Below, piece by piece: positions 28,190 to 35,971 of a stretch of 64,000 nucleotides of DNA. Each line of letters starts with the position of its first letter. Within the stretch, counting starts at the first letter, position 1. A program made the position numbers and the translations under genes. The DNA comes from Thermoclostridium stercorarium subsp. stercorarium DSM 8532 (GTDB lineage Bacteria > Bacillota > Clostridia > DSM-8532): the NCBI RefSeq assembly GCF_000331995.1, contig NC_020134.1, forward strand, positions 186,001 through 250,000, read 5' to 3'. The notes under the pieces are model-generated. The model searched no databases. It was not told the DNA's origin and worked only from the letters and a program-made list of their open reading frames with translations.

Positions 28190-29388
28190 GAATCTTCACC
28201 TCTTAGCACTAACGCAAGTTTTAACAAAAACAAGGAAATCAGCGAAGCTACTCCTGCAAAAAAGAACGTGACTTTAAGCCCCAAAGCTGAGATAAGAGTC
28301 CCCCATAAGAGAGGAGCTACTGCCCAGAAAGCACTACGAAGAGTATTCAAAAAAGATAGTGCTGTTGCCCGTTCGACGCTGATCTGTTCATTTTCTAAAA
28401 GGGTAATACCACTCCCCCTCAAATAACTGGAAGCAATCGCAACAATAACTAAGGCCACAAAAGCCCAAGGCACATGAACTAACGGCATTAATAAAAAGGC
28501 AAGTGCTGATAATAGTGTTGGCCAAAGAATTAGTTTCCGGTAATCGGTGATTTTTATCTTGCAAATATAAAAACCTGTCACTGCTGCAGCCAATGAAGTA
28601 ACACCAAAAGCAAAAGCCGTCTCTTTCAGGTCAACCCCAAACTGTTCCACCATGTAAGTAATCCACCAGGCAGTTGTGATCCAAATGGGAAGTGTAAAGA
28701 AAAAACTCTGAACTGCTGTAATCCATAGAACACGACTTTCTAAAAACTGATAAAATCCCGTTTTGAGTATTTCCAACCACCCTCGGCGGCGGTAATTCCC
28801 ATAGTTCTCAGGAAAGGTCATGATAAACAAGCCATCGGCTATAATGATAACACCAGTCAAAGCAATTGGAATACGCAAGCTGCCAAGGCCTCCCAGAATA
28901 TATGCTACCACCATTCCTATTGCAGTAAATGGAATAGAGTAAAGGTAAAGCTTACCAAAAGCTTTCCTTGTCCCTTCTTGTCCAACACTATCATAGAGCC
29001 ATGCTTCCCGTGTACCGCTCGTAAAAGCATAGGAAATTCCCATTAATACAGCTGTAACAAGTGCAGGACCAAAGGCAGAAATCGAGCTGAGCCATAACAT
29101 TCCTGCACCATAGCAAAACATTGCCAATCCCCAAGAGAGCCTACGGCCCAGCCGGTCTGCAAAAGCTCCAGTCAGGTAATCGATAGCAGATGTCACTGCT
29201 GAGGCAAGTGATACAAAAAATCCAAATTGGGTAGGTGTTAACTCGAGTCCCTTTTCTGTAGTCATAAATTGAATATAGTAAGGATCAAGAATTTTAAAAG
29301 CAAAAAACTCTATAAGGCATACAGCAATAATATAACAGCGAATGTAGTAGGTATAGAGTATTTTTCCATTAGTTGAATGTTCAGTCAT
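28186..29388 (-). CDS. MFS exporter of the radical SAM cluster
   Basis: 400 residues with about 12 hydrophobic segments. The MFS signature between helices 2 and 3 is visible (GAFADRLGRRLSWGLAMFCY). It starts one base after the stop of the upstream radical SAM gene, whose last codons contain the ribosome site GGAGGA. It overlaps the next radical SAM gene by four bases. The tight packing argues for export of the cluster product or immunity to it. The substrate cannot be read from the sequence. Confidence 0.88.
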   Translation of the reverse strand: MTEHSTNGKILYTYYIRCYIIAVCLIEFFAFKILDPYYIQFMTTEKGLELTPTQFGFFVSLASAVTSAIDYLTGAFADRLGRRLSWGLAMFCYGAGMLWLSSISAFGPALVTAVLMGISYAFTSGTREAWLYDSVGQEGTRKAFGKLYLYSIPFTAIGMVVAYILGGLGSLRIPIALTGVIIIADGLFIMTFPENYGNYRRRGWLEILKTGFYQFLESRVLWITAVQSFFFTLPIWITTAWWITYMVEQFGVDLKETAFAFGVTSLAAAVTGFYICKIKITDYRKLILWPTLLSALAFLLMPLVHVPWAFVALVIVAIASSYLRGSGITLLENEQISVERATALSFLNTLRSAFWAVAPLLWGTLISALGLKVTFFFAGVASLISLFLLKLALVLRGEDS

Positions 29389-29389
29389 G

Positions 29390-30616
29390 TCAATATCCTC
29401 CTACCTTTTCCTTTGGTAAATTGGATGGAAAAACTCTAATTTGCTCCTCAGTCAAACCCCTGACAAGGGGACACCAGGGATCCGCAGCAAACCAGTCTTC
29501 AGTAAGATAGTACGTTCTAGCACGGCACCCCCCGCAGAATTCGCGGTACAAACAAGAACGGCACGGTTCAGCAAGTAACGATCCGTTACGAACTCCTTCC
29601 AGCACAGATGAGTGATAAAGAACGATTAGAGATTGCTCAAAAATATTTCCTAAACACAAATCTCGACTGTATAAACAGGGAAGGACTGAGCCATCGGCAG
29701 TAATAGTTAGGTTAGTACGCCCCCAAGGACAAGCTGTGCTCAGATCCAAATAGGGAGAGATGGGGTCAGTAAGAGGGTAATACGGGACATTATAATATAC
29801 TGCAAAAGCCTGTCTAAAATACCTGGTATCGAGTTCTCTAACAAGCTTCATAATTCGTAAATGCTCTTCGTAAGAGATATCAAGCTCTGATTGTACTATA
29901 CATCCACAATAAATCGGAGGGTTAATCCACACATAATTAAATCCCATTTGAAAAGCTAAATCAACATAATCCTCAGTATTGTCCATATTTAATGTAGTAA
30001 GAGTCATGGTACATCCAAGAAATATATTAGAACAGTATTTTATTAGTATCTCTACGCCTCTCATGGTCCTGGCGAACGAACCTTGTCCTCTGATAGCATC
30101 GTGGGTTTGTGCACTAGCTCCATCTAGGGATATCATGACCTCAGAGATACCTAAAGATTCCATAAGCTTTGCTGTTTCTTGGTTAATAAGTGTACCATTA
30201 GTGATAATTGCGATACCTTTAATATCCGGCCCTTGAGCCAACTGAAGCATGTCCCATATCCAGTTATTTGTCAATGGTTCTCCCCCAGAAATTGTCAGCC
30301 AAAGTCCATCCATCTCTAAACACTCCACAAGTTGCCGAGCATCTGCTAAAATACGACTAAATTGCTCCACTGTCATAATTTGTGGCTTAGTCGATACATT
30401 GTAGCACGTTCGACAAGCAAGATTACAAATAGTGGTAATCTCTATATCAAGATTGAAGAGGCGACCTCCAGCAAACTTTTGTTACCGAGCTATTCGCATA
30501 TCTGCTCTACGTCTGAAATGTGGGTCCGAGGTATAATGGGGAGAATTACGCAGAATATTGAGAGGATGATCAATATTTATGTGCTGCTTTCCCACGGAAG
30601 ACCCGCTTCTATCCAT
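29390..30616 (-). pseudogene. Radical SAM/SPASM enzyme gene interrupted by one in-frame TAA (codon 45)
   Basis: ATG at 30616 follows GAGGAGGT at eight bases and lies inside the rhodanese gene. The frame gives MDRSGSSVGKQHINIDHPLN through MRIAR, then TAA at 30484-30482, then in the same frame QKFAGGRLFNLDIEITT-ICNLACRTCYN with the radical SAM cysteines at 64, 68 and 71. The frame continues to 29390 with ISGGEP, SPASM cysteines (CPWGRTNL, CLYSRDLCLGN, CRSCLYREFCGGCRA, CP) and no other stop. CAA to TAA would need one base. The ATG at 30376 lies after the cluster motif, so starting there could not give an active enzyme. Either a nonsense mutation, a sequencing error, or read-through. Confidence 0.85.
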
Positions 30617-30900
30617 TCCTTAGTACCTCCTCTGTAAACTTTTACATTAAATCCATAGTTAGCCAACAATTCCGCTGCCTCGATACAAGATGTACATTCG
30701 TAGCTTGCACAATACGTAATAATAAGTTTATCTTTAGACAAACAGTTTAAATGGTTTGGCAACTCCTCCAAGGGGATTGATATCGAACCCTTAATGTGAG
30801 CCTGCTCATACCAATCGCGAGGAAGAACGTTTAATACAATAACGTCAAGGTTATTTAGCATAGTCAATAACTCTTCTTTTGTTACCATTTCAATTTGCAT
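30577..30900 (-). CDS. Rhodanese-domain sulfurtransferase
   Basis: 107 residues, single rhodanese domain; ATG eight bases after AAAGGAGAG. The family landmarks are present: VIVLNVLPRDWYEQAHIKGS, IPLEEL, the active-site strand TYCASYECTS with catalytic Cys64, and RGGTKEWIEAGLP at the end. It carries sulfur as a persulfide. In this cluster it may supply sulfur for a thio-modification or for Fe-S repair of the radical SAM enzymes; that is inference. Its 3' end overlaps the radical SAM gene by 40 bases. Two more cysteines (69, 72) close to the active site are unusual. Confidence 0.88.
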   Translation of the reverse strand: MQIEMVTKEELLTMLNNLDVIVLNVLPRDWYEQAHIKGSISIPLEELPNHLNCLSKDKLIITYCASYECTSCIEAAELLANYGFNVKVYRGGTKEWIEAGLPWESST

Positions 30901-30953
30901 ATACCATGCTCTCCTTTCTCACTCAGTTAGTTTAACTCTTCTCATTTTAGAAT

Positions 30954-31169
30954 TTACTTTTCCCAAGACAATGATTCTGATAATGCTAACTTGTCCGCAA
31001 ACAACTGTTTTAAGATCTGCTCTTCCCGTATACCAATTATTCCTTTCTCAACAATTTCTGAGGCAACTTCTTCTTGCGCTCGGTTAGTCAGTGAAAGTGG
31101 CATCGCTACAATCCCACCATGAATACACCAGTGAATCTGATAAATCCCTTCATGGATCACCACAGACAT
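30954..31169 (-). CDS. 71-residue protein, candidate precursor peptide or small accessory of the radical SAM cluster
   Basis: ATG follows the best ribosome site in the cluster (ATAGGAGGTGAGATA). The sequence has an N-terminal segment rich in H, W, C and G (IHEGIYQIHWCIHGGIVAMP) and a helical, charged C-terminal part (REEQILKQLFADKLALSESL). It has no homologue I recognise. It is the first gene of the tightly packed maturation genes, where RiPP precursors are usually found, and is strongly translated. If it is the precursor the layout is inverted, because the residues worth modifying (W14, C15, H-rich) are near the N-terminus. A recognition or chaperone role is an alternative. Confidence 0.5.
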   Translation of the reverse strand: MSVVIHEGIYQIHWCIHGGIVAMPLSLTNRAQEEVASEIVEKGIIGIREEQILKQLFADKLALSESLSWEK

Positions 31170-31209
31170 TATCTCACCTCCTATTTTTGTATTTTTTAAG
31201 GACTTATAT

Positions 31210-31271
31210 AATTTGAAAGTTTTAATTTAAGTCACTTAAGAGGTGTGTTTTTTAACTATTGCTTTCAAATT
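31210..31271 (-). promoter_or_regulatory. Inverted repeats upstream of the 71-residue gene
   Basis: A perfect 10-bp inverted repeat AATTTGAAAG (31210-31219)/CTTTCAAATT (31262-31271) encloses a second palindrome TTAAGTCACTTAA (31227-31239). Their position 40-100 nt before the start suggests operators around the promoter. No clean -35/-10 pair is visible. Confidence 0.4.
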
Positions 31272-31429
31272 TAAATTTTTATCTTTTTGTTTATAATCCC
31301 TTATGCTTGTTCAATTGTGATAAATACTCATAAGGAGGAAAGCCTACATCCACCAGCTTCAATTACTTTATAAAATATCTTCGAACTCTTTACTTCTCAG
31401 CTAAAAATTGGATTTCTATTCTTCTATGT
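31272..31429. other. Non-coding part of the cluster leader
   Basis: AT-rich DNA between the 71-residue gene and the 35-residue peptide gene. Apart from the inverted repeats and the hairpin described separately, no open frame with a ribosome site was found on either strand. Confidence 0.35.
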
Positions 31430-31463
31430 TTAAAAATCTAGACTTGCCTTCAAAGCCTAGATT
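31430..31463 (-). terminator. Hairpin terminator or attenuator ahead of the cluster
   Basis: On the minus strand AATCTAGGCTT pairs with AAGTCTAGATT (10 of 11) around a 7-nt loop and is followed by TTTTAAAC. It would end the transcript of the 35-residue peptide gene or attenuate read-through into the maturation genes. Confidence 0.55.
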
Positions 31464-31674
31464 CCCTTCCTCTGATCATTGCCGCAAGGGTTATTCTCTC
31501 ATCGTGCAATATTTAAAACTTTTGCTGTTATAAAAGTTGAAAGATAATGATGGACTAAAGATTAGTTTTTACAATGAGCAAATCAGCAAGGTCAGATTAA
31601 TAAAGTTAGAAACAATTTAATTTAAAATTATTAAAAGTAGCTCAATTTTAACCCGCTATTGATATTATTACCTC

Positions 31675-31782
31675 TTAACCTACCCAAATAGGAGGATTTT
31701 CAAGTGGAATTACAATAAAAACCCCATATACATAGGCAAGGAGTATCAGTGATGTGAGTAGCACCCAAAGTTTCCCCCTCAT
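31675..31782 (-). CDS. 35-residue single-helix membrane peptide
   Basis: ATG at 31782 follows AAGAGGGGG. The product is MRGKLWVLLTSLILLAYVYG and then VFIVIPLENPPIWVG: a basic N-terminus, one hydrophobic helix and a short proline- and tryptophan-containing tail. It is the most upstream gene of the minus-strand cluster and has a textbook promoter with a palindrome on the -35. It could be a secreted signal, a bacteriocin-like peptide, a small membrane anchor, or the true substrate of the cluster; none can be chosen from sequence alone. It is separated from the next gene by a hairpin. Confidence 0.55.
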   Translation of the reverse strand: MRGKLWVLLTSLILLAYVYGVFIVIPLENPPIWVG

Positions 31783-31819
31783 TTTGTTCCCCCTCTTAAC
31801 TGTCTACTCTCTTACCTTT

Positions 31820-31860
31820 ATTATAACATAAAAAATGGAAATATGCAATATATTTTCCAT
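31820..31860 (-). promoter_or_regulatory. Strong promoter with operator-like palindrome for the 35-residue peptide gene
   Basis: On the minus strand TTGCAT (31848-31843) and a perfect TATAAT (31825-31820) are 17 nt apart. A 26-nt palindrome (31835-31860, arms ATGGAAA/TTTCCAT) covers the -35 box, as expected for a repressor site. Confidence 0.7.
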
Positions 31861-31988
31861 TGTTTTTTATTCAACGTTAATTGCAAGTTAAAATGAAACA
31901 CTTTTTCTCTGTCAAAACTAATCGTCCGTTTATGTTTTTTGATCTATTTTTGAAGCTTTATATTCCCTTTCCTAGGGGAGGAGCTTTT

Positions 31989-32126
31989 TTAATTCATATA
32001 CCCTTGAACAACTTCTCTAGAGCTTTTTCCATTCAACACCTTCCGTGGATAATTATCTATCCATTCTTGTATCTCTAAAATAGCTTTTATACTGTATTTA
32101 GCTATAGCACTTCTCCTCGGAATGAA
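31989..32126 (-). pseudogene. C-terminal remnant of an IS30-family transposase
   Basis: The frame FIPRRSAIAKYSIKAILEIQ then EWIDNYPRKVLNGKSSREVV-QGYMN to TAA matches the last 45 residues of IS30 transposases (compare [11 protein letters not shown]...[20 protein letters not shown] at 23413). It is cut at its N-terminal side close to the right 35-nt repeat. It differs too much from the intact IS30 here to be a copy of it. Confidence 0.7.
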
Positions 32127-32135
32127 TCATCATAA

Positions 32136-32170
32136 TGTCAATAGCGGATTTAAATTATACACCGGCGGTG
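32136..32170 (+). repeat. 35-nt direct repeat, right copy
   Basis: Identical to 25076-25110. In this copy the sequence continues ACA, so the unit reads TGTCA...TGACA with inverted 5-bp ends. It truncates the IS30 transposase remnant on its left. The two copies lie 7,060 bp apart and bracket the radical SAM cluster. Confidence 0.8.
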
Positions 32171-32224
32171 ACATTTTGCTTATAAGAAGTGGAATAATGT
32201 ATAGGTGGTTCTATTAAAACTATC

Positions 32225-32389
32225 ATGCAACCCGTAGACGTGATAAGCTGTACTTTTACGAACGGAGGAGCTCCGCAGCCTGTCAGGTTCAGAGTAAAGG
32301 GTAAAGACGGTCAGAATGTGACGTTTCCATTAAGTGGTATTTGTTCGGGATATAAAAAAGGAAGCTGGTTGGGCTTCCTTAATTTTTAA
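32225..32389 (+). pseudogene. Fragment of an unidentified small protein (PVDVISCTF type)
   Basis: ATG at 32225 reads MQPVDVISCTFTNGGAPQPV then RFRVKGKDGQNVTFPLSG. The last 15 codons run into a terminator hairpin, and no ribosome site is well placed, so this is probably a broken gene. It is homologous to the fragment at 18991-19089. Confidence 0.45.
32357..32388 (+). terminator. Terminator-like hairpin
   Basis: AAGGAAGC/GCTTCCTT stem with a short loop, followed by AATTTTTAA; it overlaps the end of the small-protein fragment. Confidence 0.6.
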
Positions 32390-32454
32390 CTTTATTTTAA
32401 CGCTTAAATCTGTTGTGACATATTTGTAACATTGGGTACTTTGGGACATAAAAA

Positions 32455-32486
32455 CAGGCTTTCAGGTAAAACCCTGAAAGCCTTTA
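32455..32486 (-). terminator. Terminator after tRNA-Ser
   Basis: Stem GGCTTTCAGG/CCTGAAAGCC, on the minus strand followed by TGTTTTT. It lies directly 3' of tRNA-Ser; the plus-strand side is also T-rich, so it may be bidirectional. Confidence 0.8.
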
Positions 32487-32489
32487 TTT

Positions 32490-32583
32490 TGGCGGAGAGA
32501 GAGGGATTCGAACCCTCGGTACCCCTTTTGGGGGTACACACGATTTCCAGTCGTGCGCCTTAGACCAGCTCAGCCATCTCTCC
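32490..32583 (-). tRNA. tRNA-Ser (anticodon GGA)
   Basis: Long class II tRNA: acceptor GGAGAGA/TCTCTCC, anticodon stem CACGA/TCGTG with loop CTGGAAA, a long variable arm TACCCCC-AAAA-GGGGGTA-type, T loop TTCGAAT and an encoded CCA (32492-32490). Anticodon GGA reads UCC and UCU. Confidence 0.95.
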
Positions 32584-32995
32584 ACAAGCGTTTGTTTATT
32601 AAGTTGAAAGCAGTTATGCAAGTAACCTGCCTGTTAATTCTATCATAGCAAATAAAGCAGTGTCAAGTTTTTTAAAAATTGAAGGCGTAACAGGCTTTTA
32701 TTACCAAATCTTATGTATCTGGCTTAGCAGGAAAAGTTTATTACATTTGACTGACGGTTTACATTCGATTTCATGCGTATGCGGTAAAAATGTTTATTAA
32801 TAAGATGATAATCGGAGATAAATTTTAAATAAACAGAAAAATAGTTTTTGTTTTTCGTAAAGTTTTTCTTTATAATAAGGACATACTGAATTTTGAATGA
32901 AATTGATAAAACACCTGTGATTTTTCTTTTTCTCTTAAAGTTCAGTGTAATAGCAAAGGTAAAGTTTGCATTTATAAGTTTGTTTTTATAGTTAG
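32584..32995. other. AT-rich non-coding region
   Basis: Upstream of tRNA-Ser (divergent) and of the ABC transporter promoter. Open frames here are extremely AT-rich, without ribosome sites. Nothing else was recognised. Confidence 0.4.
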
Positions 32996-33025
32996 TTGAC
33001 AAGTTTATGTATATGGTGATATACT
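32996..33025 (+). promoter_or_regulatory. Promoter of ABC transporter 1
   Basis: TTGACA (32996-33001) and TATACT (33020-33025), 18 nt apart, upstream of the first solute-binding protein gene. The leader of about 390 nt is long. Confidence 0.55.
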
Positions 33026-33128
33026 TACAGATGTTTGCTGTGTAAAATATATAAAATATGAATTTGATAGCAAAATTTTAATTATTTAATTTTTTTTACA
33101 CTTATTAAGTCAATGCATGCAGAAAAAG

Positions 33129-33157
33129 GATTGTTATTTGGTTAACAATCTCGTTTT
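33129..33157 (+). terminator. Leader hairpin upstream of ABC transporter 1
   Basis: GATTGTTA/TAACAATC stem followed by TCGTTTTTC. It lies between the promoter at 32996 and the solute-binding protein gene at 33424, so it may attenuate transcription of the operon. No known riboswitch aptamer was recognised in front of it. Confidence 0.5.
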
Positions 33158-33423
33158 TCAGTAAAAAAGATAACAGGAATATAAAAGCTCGGTAGTACGG
33201 CATATGTTTATTTTTTGCGGCTGATAGGAAACCAGCGCTGGGCCGGTATTTTGCTTTTCAGAAGCGGCAGGATACTATATAAGTTTTTACAAAAGATTAT
33301 CATAAAAACAGAAGAAAAAGGGGGGACAAAATTTTTTAATGAAACTTATAAATTGTGTAAAGCTTACTTAATCGCACTAAAGATAGTACTGAATTAAGAA
33401 AGAAGAGGGAAGGAGTTGCAAAA

Positions 33424-34926
33424 ATGAAAAAAAATTATTTGAAAAAAGTAAGCGCTTTCATAATTATTATGACGCTTGTGCTGGCATTGACAGCATGTGG
33501 TAAAAATTCAACAGGTAATTCTAATACTTCAACAGATGTAACCGGTACACCAACTAATACTGACAATAATAATCCGGGAAATTCAAATGAAGTTGCAAAA
33601 CCAAAACAGATTACATTTATGGTTAACGGTACATTAATAACCAAGGAAAACGGACAGGATGAAGTTGTTAAGGCATATGAGGAAAAGACCGGAATTAAGC
33701 TGATTGTTAATCAGCCGGCTCATAATGAATACTATGAGAAAGTGGATTTGGCTTTTGCTACCGGTGAAATTCCGGATGTGCTGTTGCTTTCCACTGACAT
33801 GTATGTGACATATGCCGTAAACGGCGCACTGTATGATATTACCGATCTGTATGAAAAATCCGAAGTTAAGAACAACATGGTAGATCAGTCAATAGTTGAT
33901 GCTTTAAGACTGGACGGCAGACTTTACGGATTGCCGGTAGAAAGAGGTAACGGCCCTATCACATATGTAAGAGGAGACTGGCTGGAAAAACTGAACATAG
34001 ACGTTCCGACAAACTATGATGAATTTATCGAAATGCTGAGAAAATTCAGAGACGAAGATCCTGACGGAAATGGTGAGAAGGATACAATTCCGTTTACCGC
34101 TCCGGGACTTATGGGAATAAACTATGTGAGGGAATTTTATCAGGATGCAAATCCCGGTTTCTATAAGAAAGACGGCAAATGGGTAGACGGAATGACCGAA
34201 CCTGAAATGAAAGCCGCTCTGCAGAGAATGCAGGATGCTTATAAAGAAGGTTTGATTGATAAGGAAGTTGTTACCAACAAAACATCCACCTGCCGTGATA
34301 AGTTTTATGCAGGTAATGTAGGTGTATTCAATTATTGGGCAGGACTGTGGAATCAGACACTGCAGAACAACATTGAAGCAAATGTTCCTGAAGCTAAGGT
34401 ACTTCCGATTCCTGCTATTGCAGAAACCAAGTATATTGAGAGAGTTGCACCGCCTGTAAGCATTACAACAAAATGTGAAAACCCCGAAGGAGTTTTCAAA
34501 TATTTCCTGGAATTCATGCTTGACTGTGGTGAAGGACAGACCCTCTTTACCCATGGTATTGAAGGTTTAATGTATGAAATGAAAGACGGCAAGATGGTAA
34601 AACTGCCGAGCATGCAGGATCCCAATACCACATTTGATAAGGTATTTATGTCAGGTTCACTGTCAATTACCAAGTACGACGATCCTTATGAATATCCTGA
34701 CATCATTATGAACTCTCTGGCAATGTTCCAGAAAGATGCAGTTCAGGATGTACTGCTGCCTGCTTCGGAAGTTTTGACAAAGTATATGTCTGAATTAGAC
34801 TCAATTAAGAGTGAAATTATAGCTAAAGTTGTTTACGGCGAAGCAACCGTAGACGAAGGTCTCAATGAATATACCCAGAAAGCTAAAGGGTATGTGGATC
34901 AGATACTTGCTGATATAAACAAATAA
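33424..34926 (+). CDS. Extracellular solute-binding lipoprotein, ABC transporter 1 (LplA-like)
   Basis: 500 residues; ATG after GGAAGGAG. The lipobox is LALTAC, then a low-complexity Asn/Thr/Ser linker (about 26-58), then a family 1 extracellular solute-binding domain with the LplA-like features ITFMVNGT, VPTNYDEFIEMLRKFRDEDP-DGNGEKDTIPF. The EF-hand-like loop D-P-D-G-N-G-E-K-D is typical of this oligosaccharide-binding group. It captures oligosaccharides, plausibly rhamnogalacturonan- or pectin-derived, for the two permeases that follow. A cre-like 17-mer lies in its signal-peptide codons. No ATPase gene is nearby; a shared MsmK-type ATPase elsewhere is usual. Confidence 0.9.
   Translation: MKKNYLKKVSAFIIIMTLVLALTACGKNSTGNSNTSTDVTGTPTNTDNNNPGNSNEVAKPKQITFMVNGTLITKENGQDEVVKAYEEKTGIKLIVNQPAHNEYYEKVDLAFATGEIPDVLLLSTDMYVTYAVNGALYDITDLYEKSEVKNNMVDQSIVDALRLDGRLYGLPVERGNGPITYVRGDWLEKLNIDVPTNYDEFIEMLRKFRDEDPDGNGEKDTIPFTAPGLMGINYVREFYQDANPGFYKKDGKWVDGMTEPEMKAALQRMQDAYKEGLIDKEVVTNKTSTCRDKFYAGNVGVFNYWAGLWNQTLQNNIEANVPEAKVLPIPAIAETKYIERVAPPVSITTKCENPEGVFKYFLEFMLDCGEGQTLFTHGIEGLMYEMKDGKMVKLPSMQDPNTTFDKVFMSGSLSITKYDDPYEYPDIIMNSLAMFQKDAVQDVLLPASEVLTKYMSELDSIKSEIIAKVVYGEATVDEGLNEYTQKAKGYVDQILADINK
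33445..33461 (+). promoter_or_regulatory. cre-like site inside the signal-peptide codons
   Basis: 17-mer AAAGTAAGCGCTTTCAT, identical to the one upstream of the large secreted enzyme (2949-2965). A roadblock-type CcpA site just inside the coding region is a known arrangement. Confidence 0.55.
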
Positions 34927-34949
34927 GGAAAACGGGGTTAATATCATGT

Positions 34950-34980
34950 GTACCAGCAGAAACTCGTTTTCTGCTGGTAC
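34950..34980 (+). terminator. Intercistronic hairpin between binding protein and permeases
   Basis: Perfect 13-bp stem GTACCAGCAGAAA/TTTCTGCTGGTAC with a tight loop but only a weak T-tract. Such hairpins stabilise the binding-protein mRNA and reduce read-through, giving more binding protein than permease. Confidence 0.7.
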
Positions 34981-35019
34981 GCTTGTATTTAATTAATCGT
35001 GTAATAGGAGGGGACTTAC

Positions 35020-35955
35020 TTGCAAAAAGTCGAAACTCAAGTTAAGAAATATTCAAAAAGAAAAACAATTGAAAAGATAAAGAAGTACAGATATCACTAT
35101 TTTATGTTCCTTCCGGTATTTGTGATGCTCATTATTTTTCATTATCTCCCCATGGTTGGAATAAGATATGCTTTTTATGAGTTTACCCCGTTTAAAAAGA
35201 AATTTATTGGTCTGGAAAACTTTAAGGATTTATTTACGGGGGTAAGCAGCGGAAGGTTCTGGAAAGCTTTCAGAAACACAATATTTCTGAGTTTTTCAAA
35301 TATTATTCTTGGTATTGTTGTGTGCGTAATTTTTGCACTGTTGCTTAATGAGATCTATAATGTAAGAATAAAACGTTTTGTTCAGACGGTTATTTACCTG
35401 CCGCACTTTTTGTCCTGGGTTGTTGTGGCATCGATTTTCAACATTATTCTTTCCCCTCAGGGAGGATTTGTAAACAACTTACTCGCCAATTTTGGGGTTG
35501 AGCCGATATATTTCCTGGCTGATAAAAAATGGTGGGTTCCCATATTCCTGATGATTTACAGATGGAAAGAAACCGGTTGGGGAACTATTATATATTTAGC
35601 GGCATTAACATCAGTAGACCCGCAATTGTACGAAGCTGCTGAAATTGACGGAGCCGGCAGGTGGAAGCAGACCCTCCATATCACAATACCTGCATTACTT
35701 CCGACAATACTGGTTGTTTTCATACTCGACATAGGAAAGATATTGAATATATTTGAACCGATATTTGTACTCTACAATGATATGGTTTACGATGTTGCCG
35801 ATGTAATTGGAACGTATTCATACAGAATAGGTATGCGCCAAGCAAATTACGGCCTTGGTACGGCCATTGGTCTGTTTAAATCGGTTGTAGGCATGGTGCT
35901 TGTATTGATTTCAAATCACCTGAGCAAAAAAGTAAAAGGTTCAGGTATACTGTAA
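35020..35955 (+). CDS. ABC transporter 1 permease (LplB-like)
   Basis: 311 residues starting with TTG at 35020, just after AGGAGGGG. Six membrane helices of the MalF/LplB type; the cytoplasmic EAA loop is LYEAAEIDGAGRWKQTLHIT. It forms the translocation channel with the LplC-like subunit encoded 16 nt downstream. Full length and intact. Confidence 0.92.
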   Translation: MQKVETQVKKYSKRKTIEKIKKYRYHYFMFLPVFVMLIIFHYLPMVGIRYAFYEFTPFKKKFIGLENFKDLFTGVSSGRFWKAFRNTIFLSFSNIILGIVVCVIFALLLNEIYNVRIKRFVQTVIYLPHFLSWVVVASIFNIILSPQGGFVNNLLANFGVEPIYFLADKKWWVPIFLMIYRWKETGWGTIIYLAALTSVDPQLYEAAEIDGAGRWKQTLHITIPALLPTILVVFILDIGKILNIFEPIFVLYNDMVYDVADVIGTYSYRIGMRQANYGLGTAIGLFKSVVGMVLVLISNHLSKKVKGSGIL

Positions 35956-35971
35956 TAAGGAGAGGAGCAGC

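Noticed and set aside
29390-30376. Taking ATG 30376 as the start of the first radical SAM enzyme
   Set aside because: It would remove the C-x3-C-x2-C motif that lies just upstream in the same frame; the strong ribosome site is at 30616.
33215-33397. 60-codon frame in the leader of transporter 1
   Set aside because: It starts without a ribosome site in a region better explained as a long untranslated leader with a hairpin.
34950-34980. Hairpin as a true operon end after the first binding protein
   Set aside because: Weak T-tract and a closely following permease gene; more likely an mRNA-stabilising or partial read-through element.
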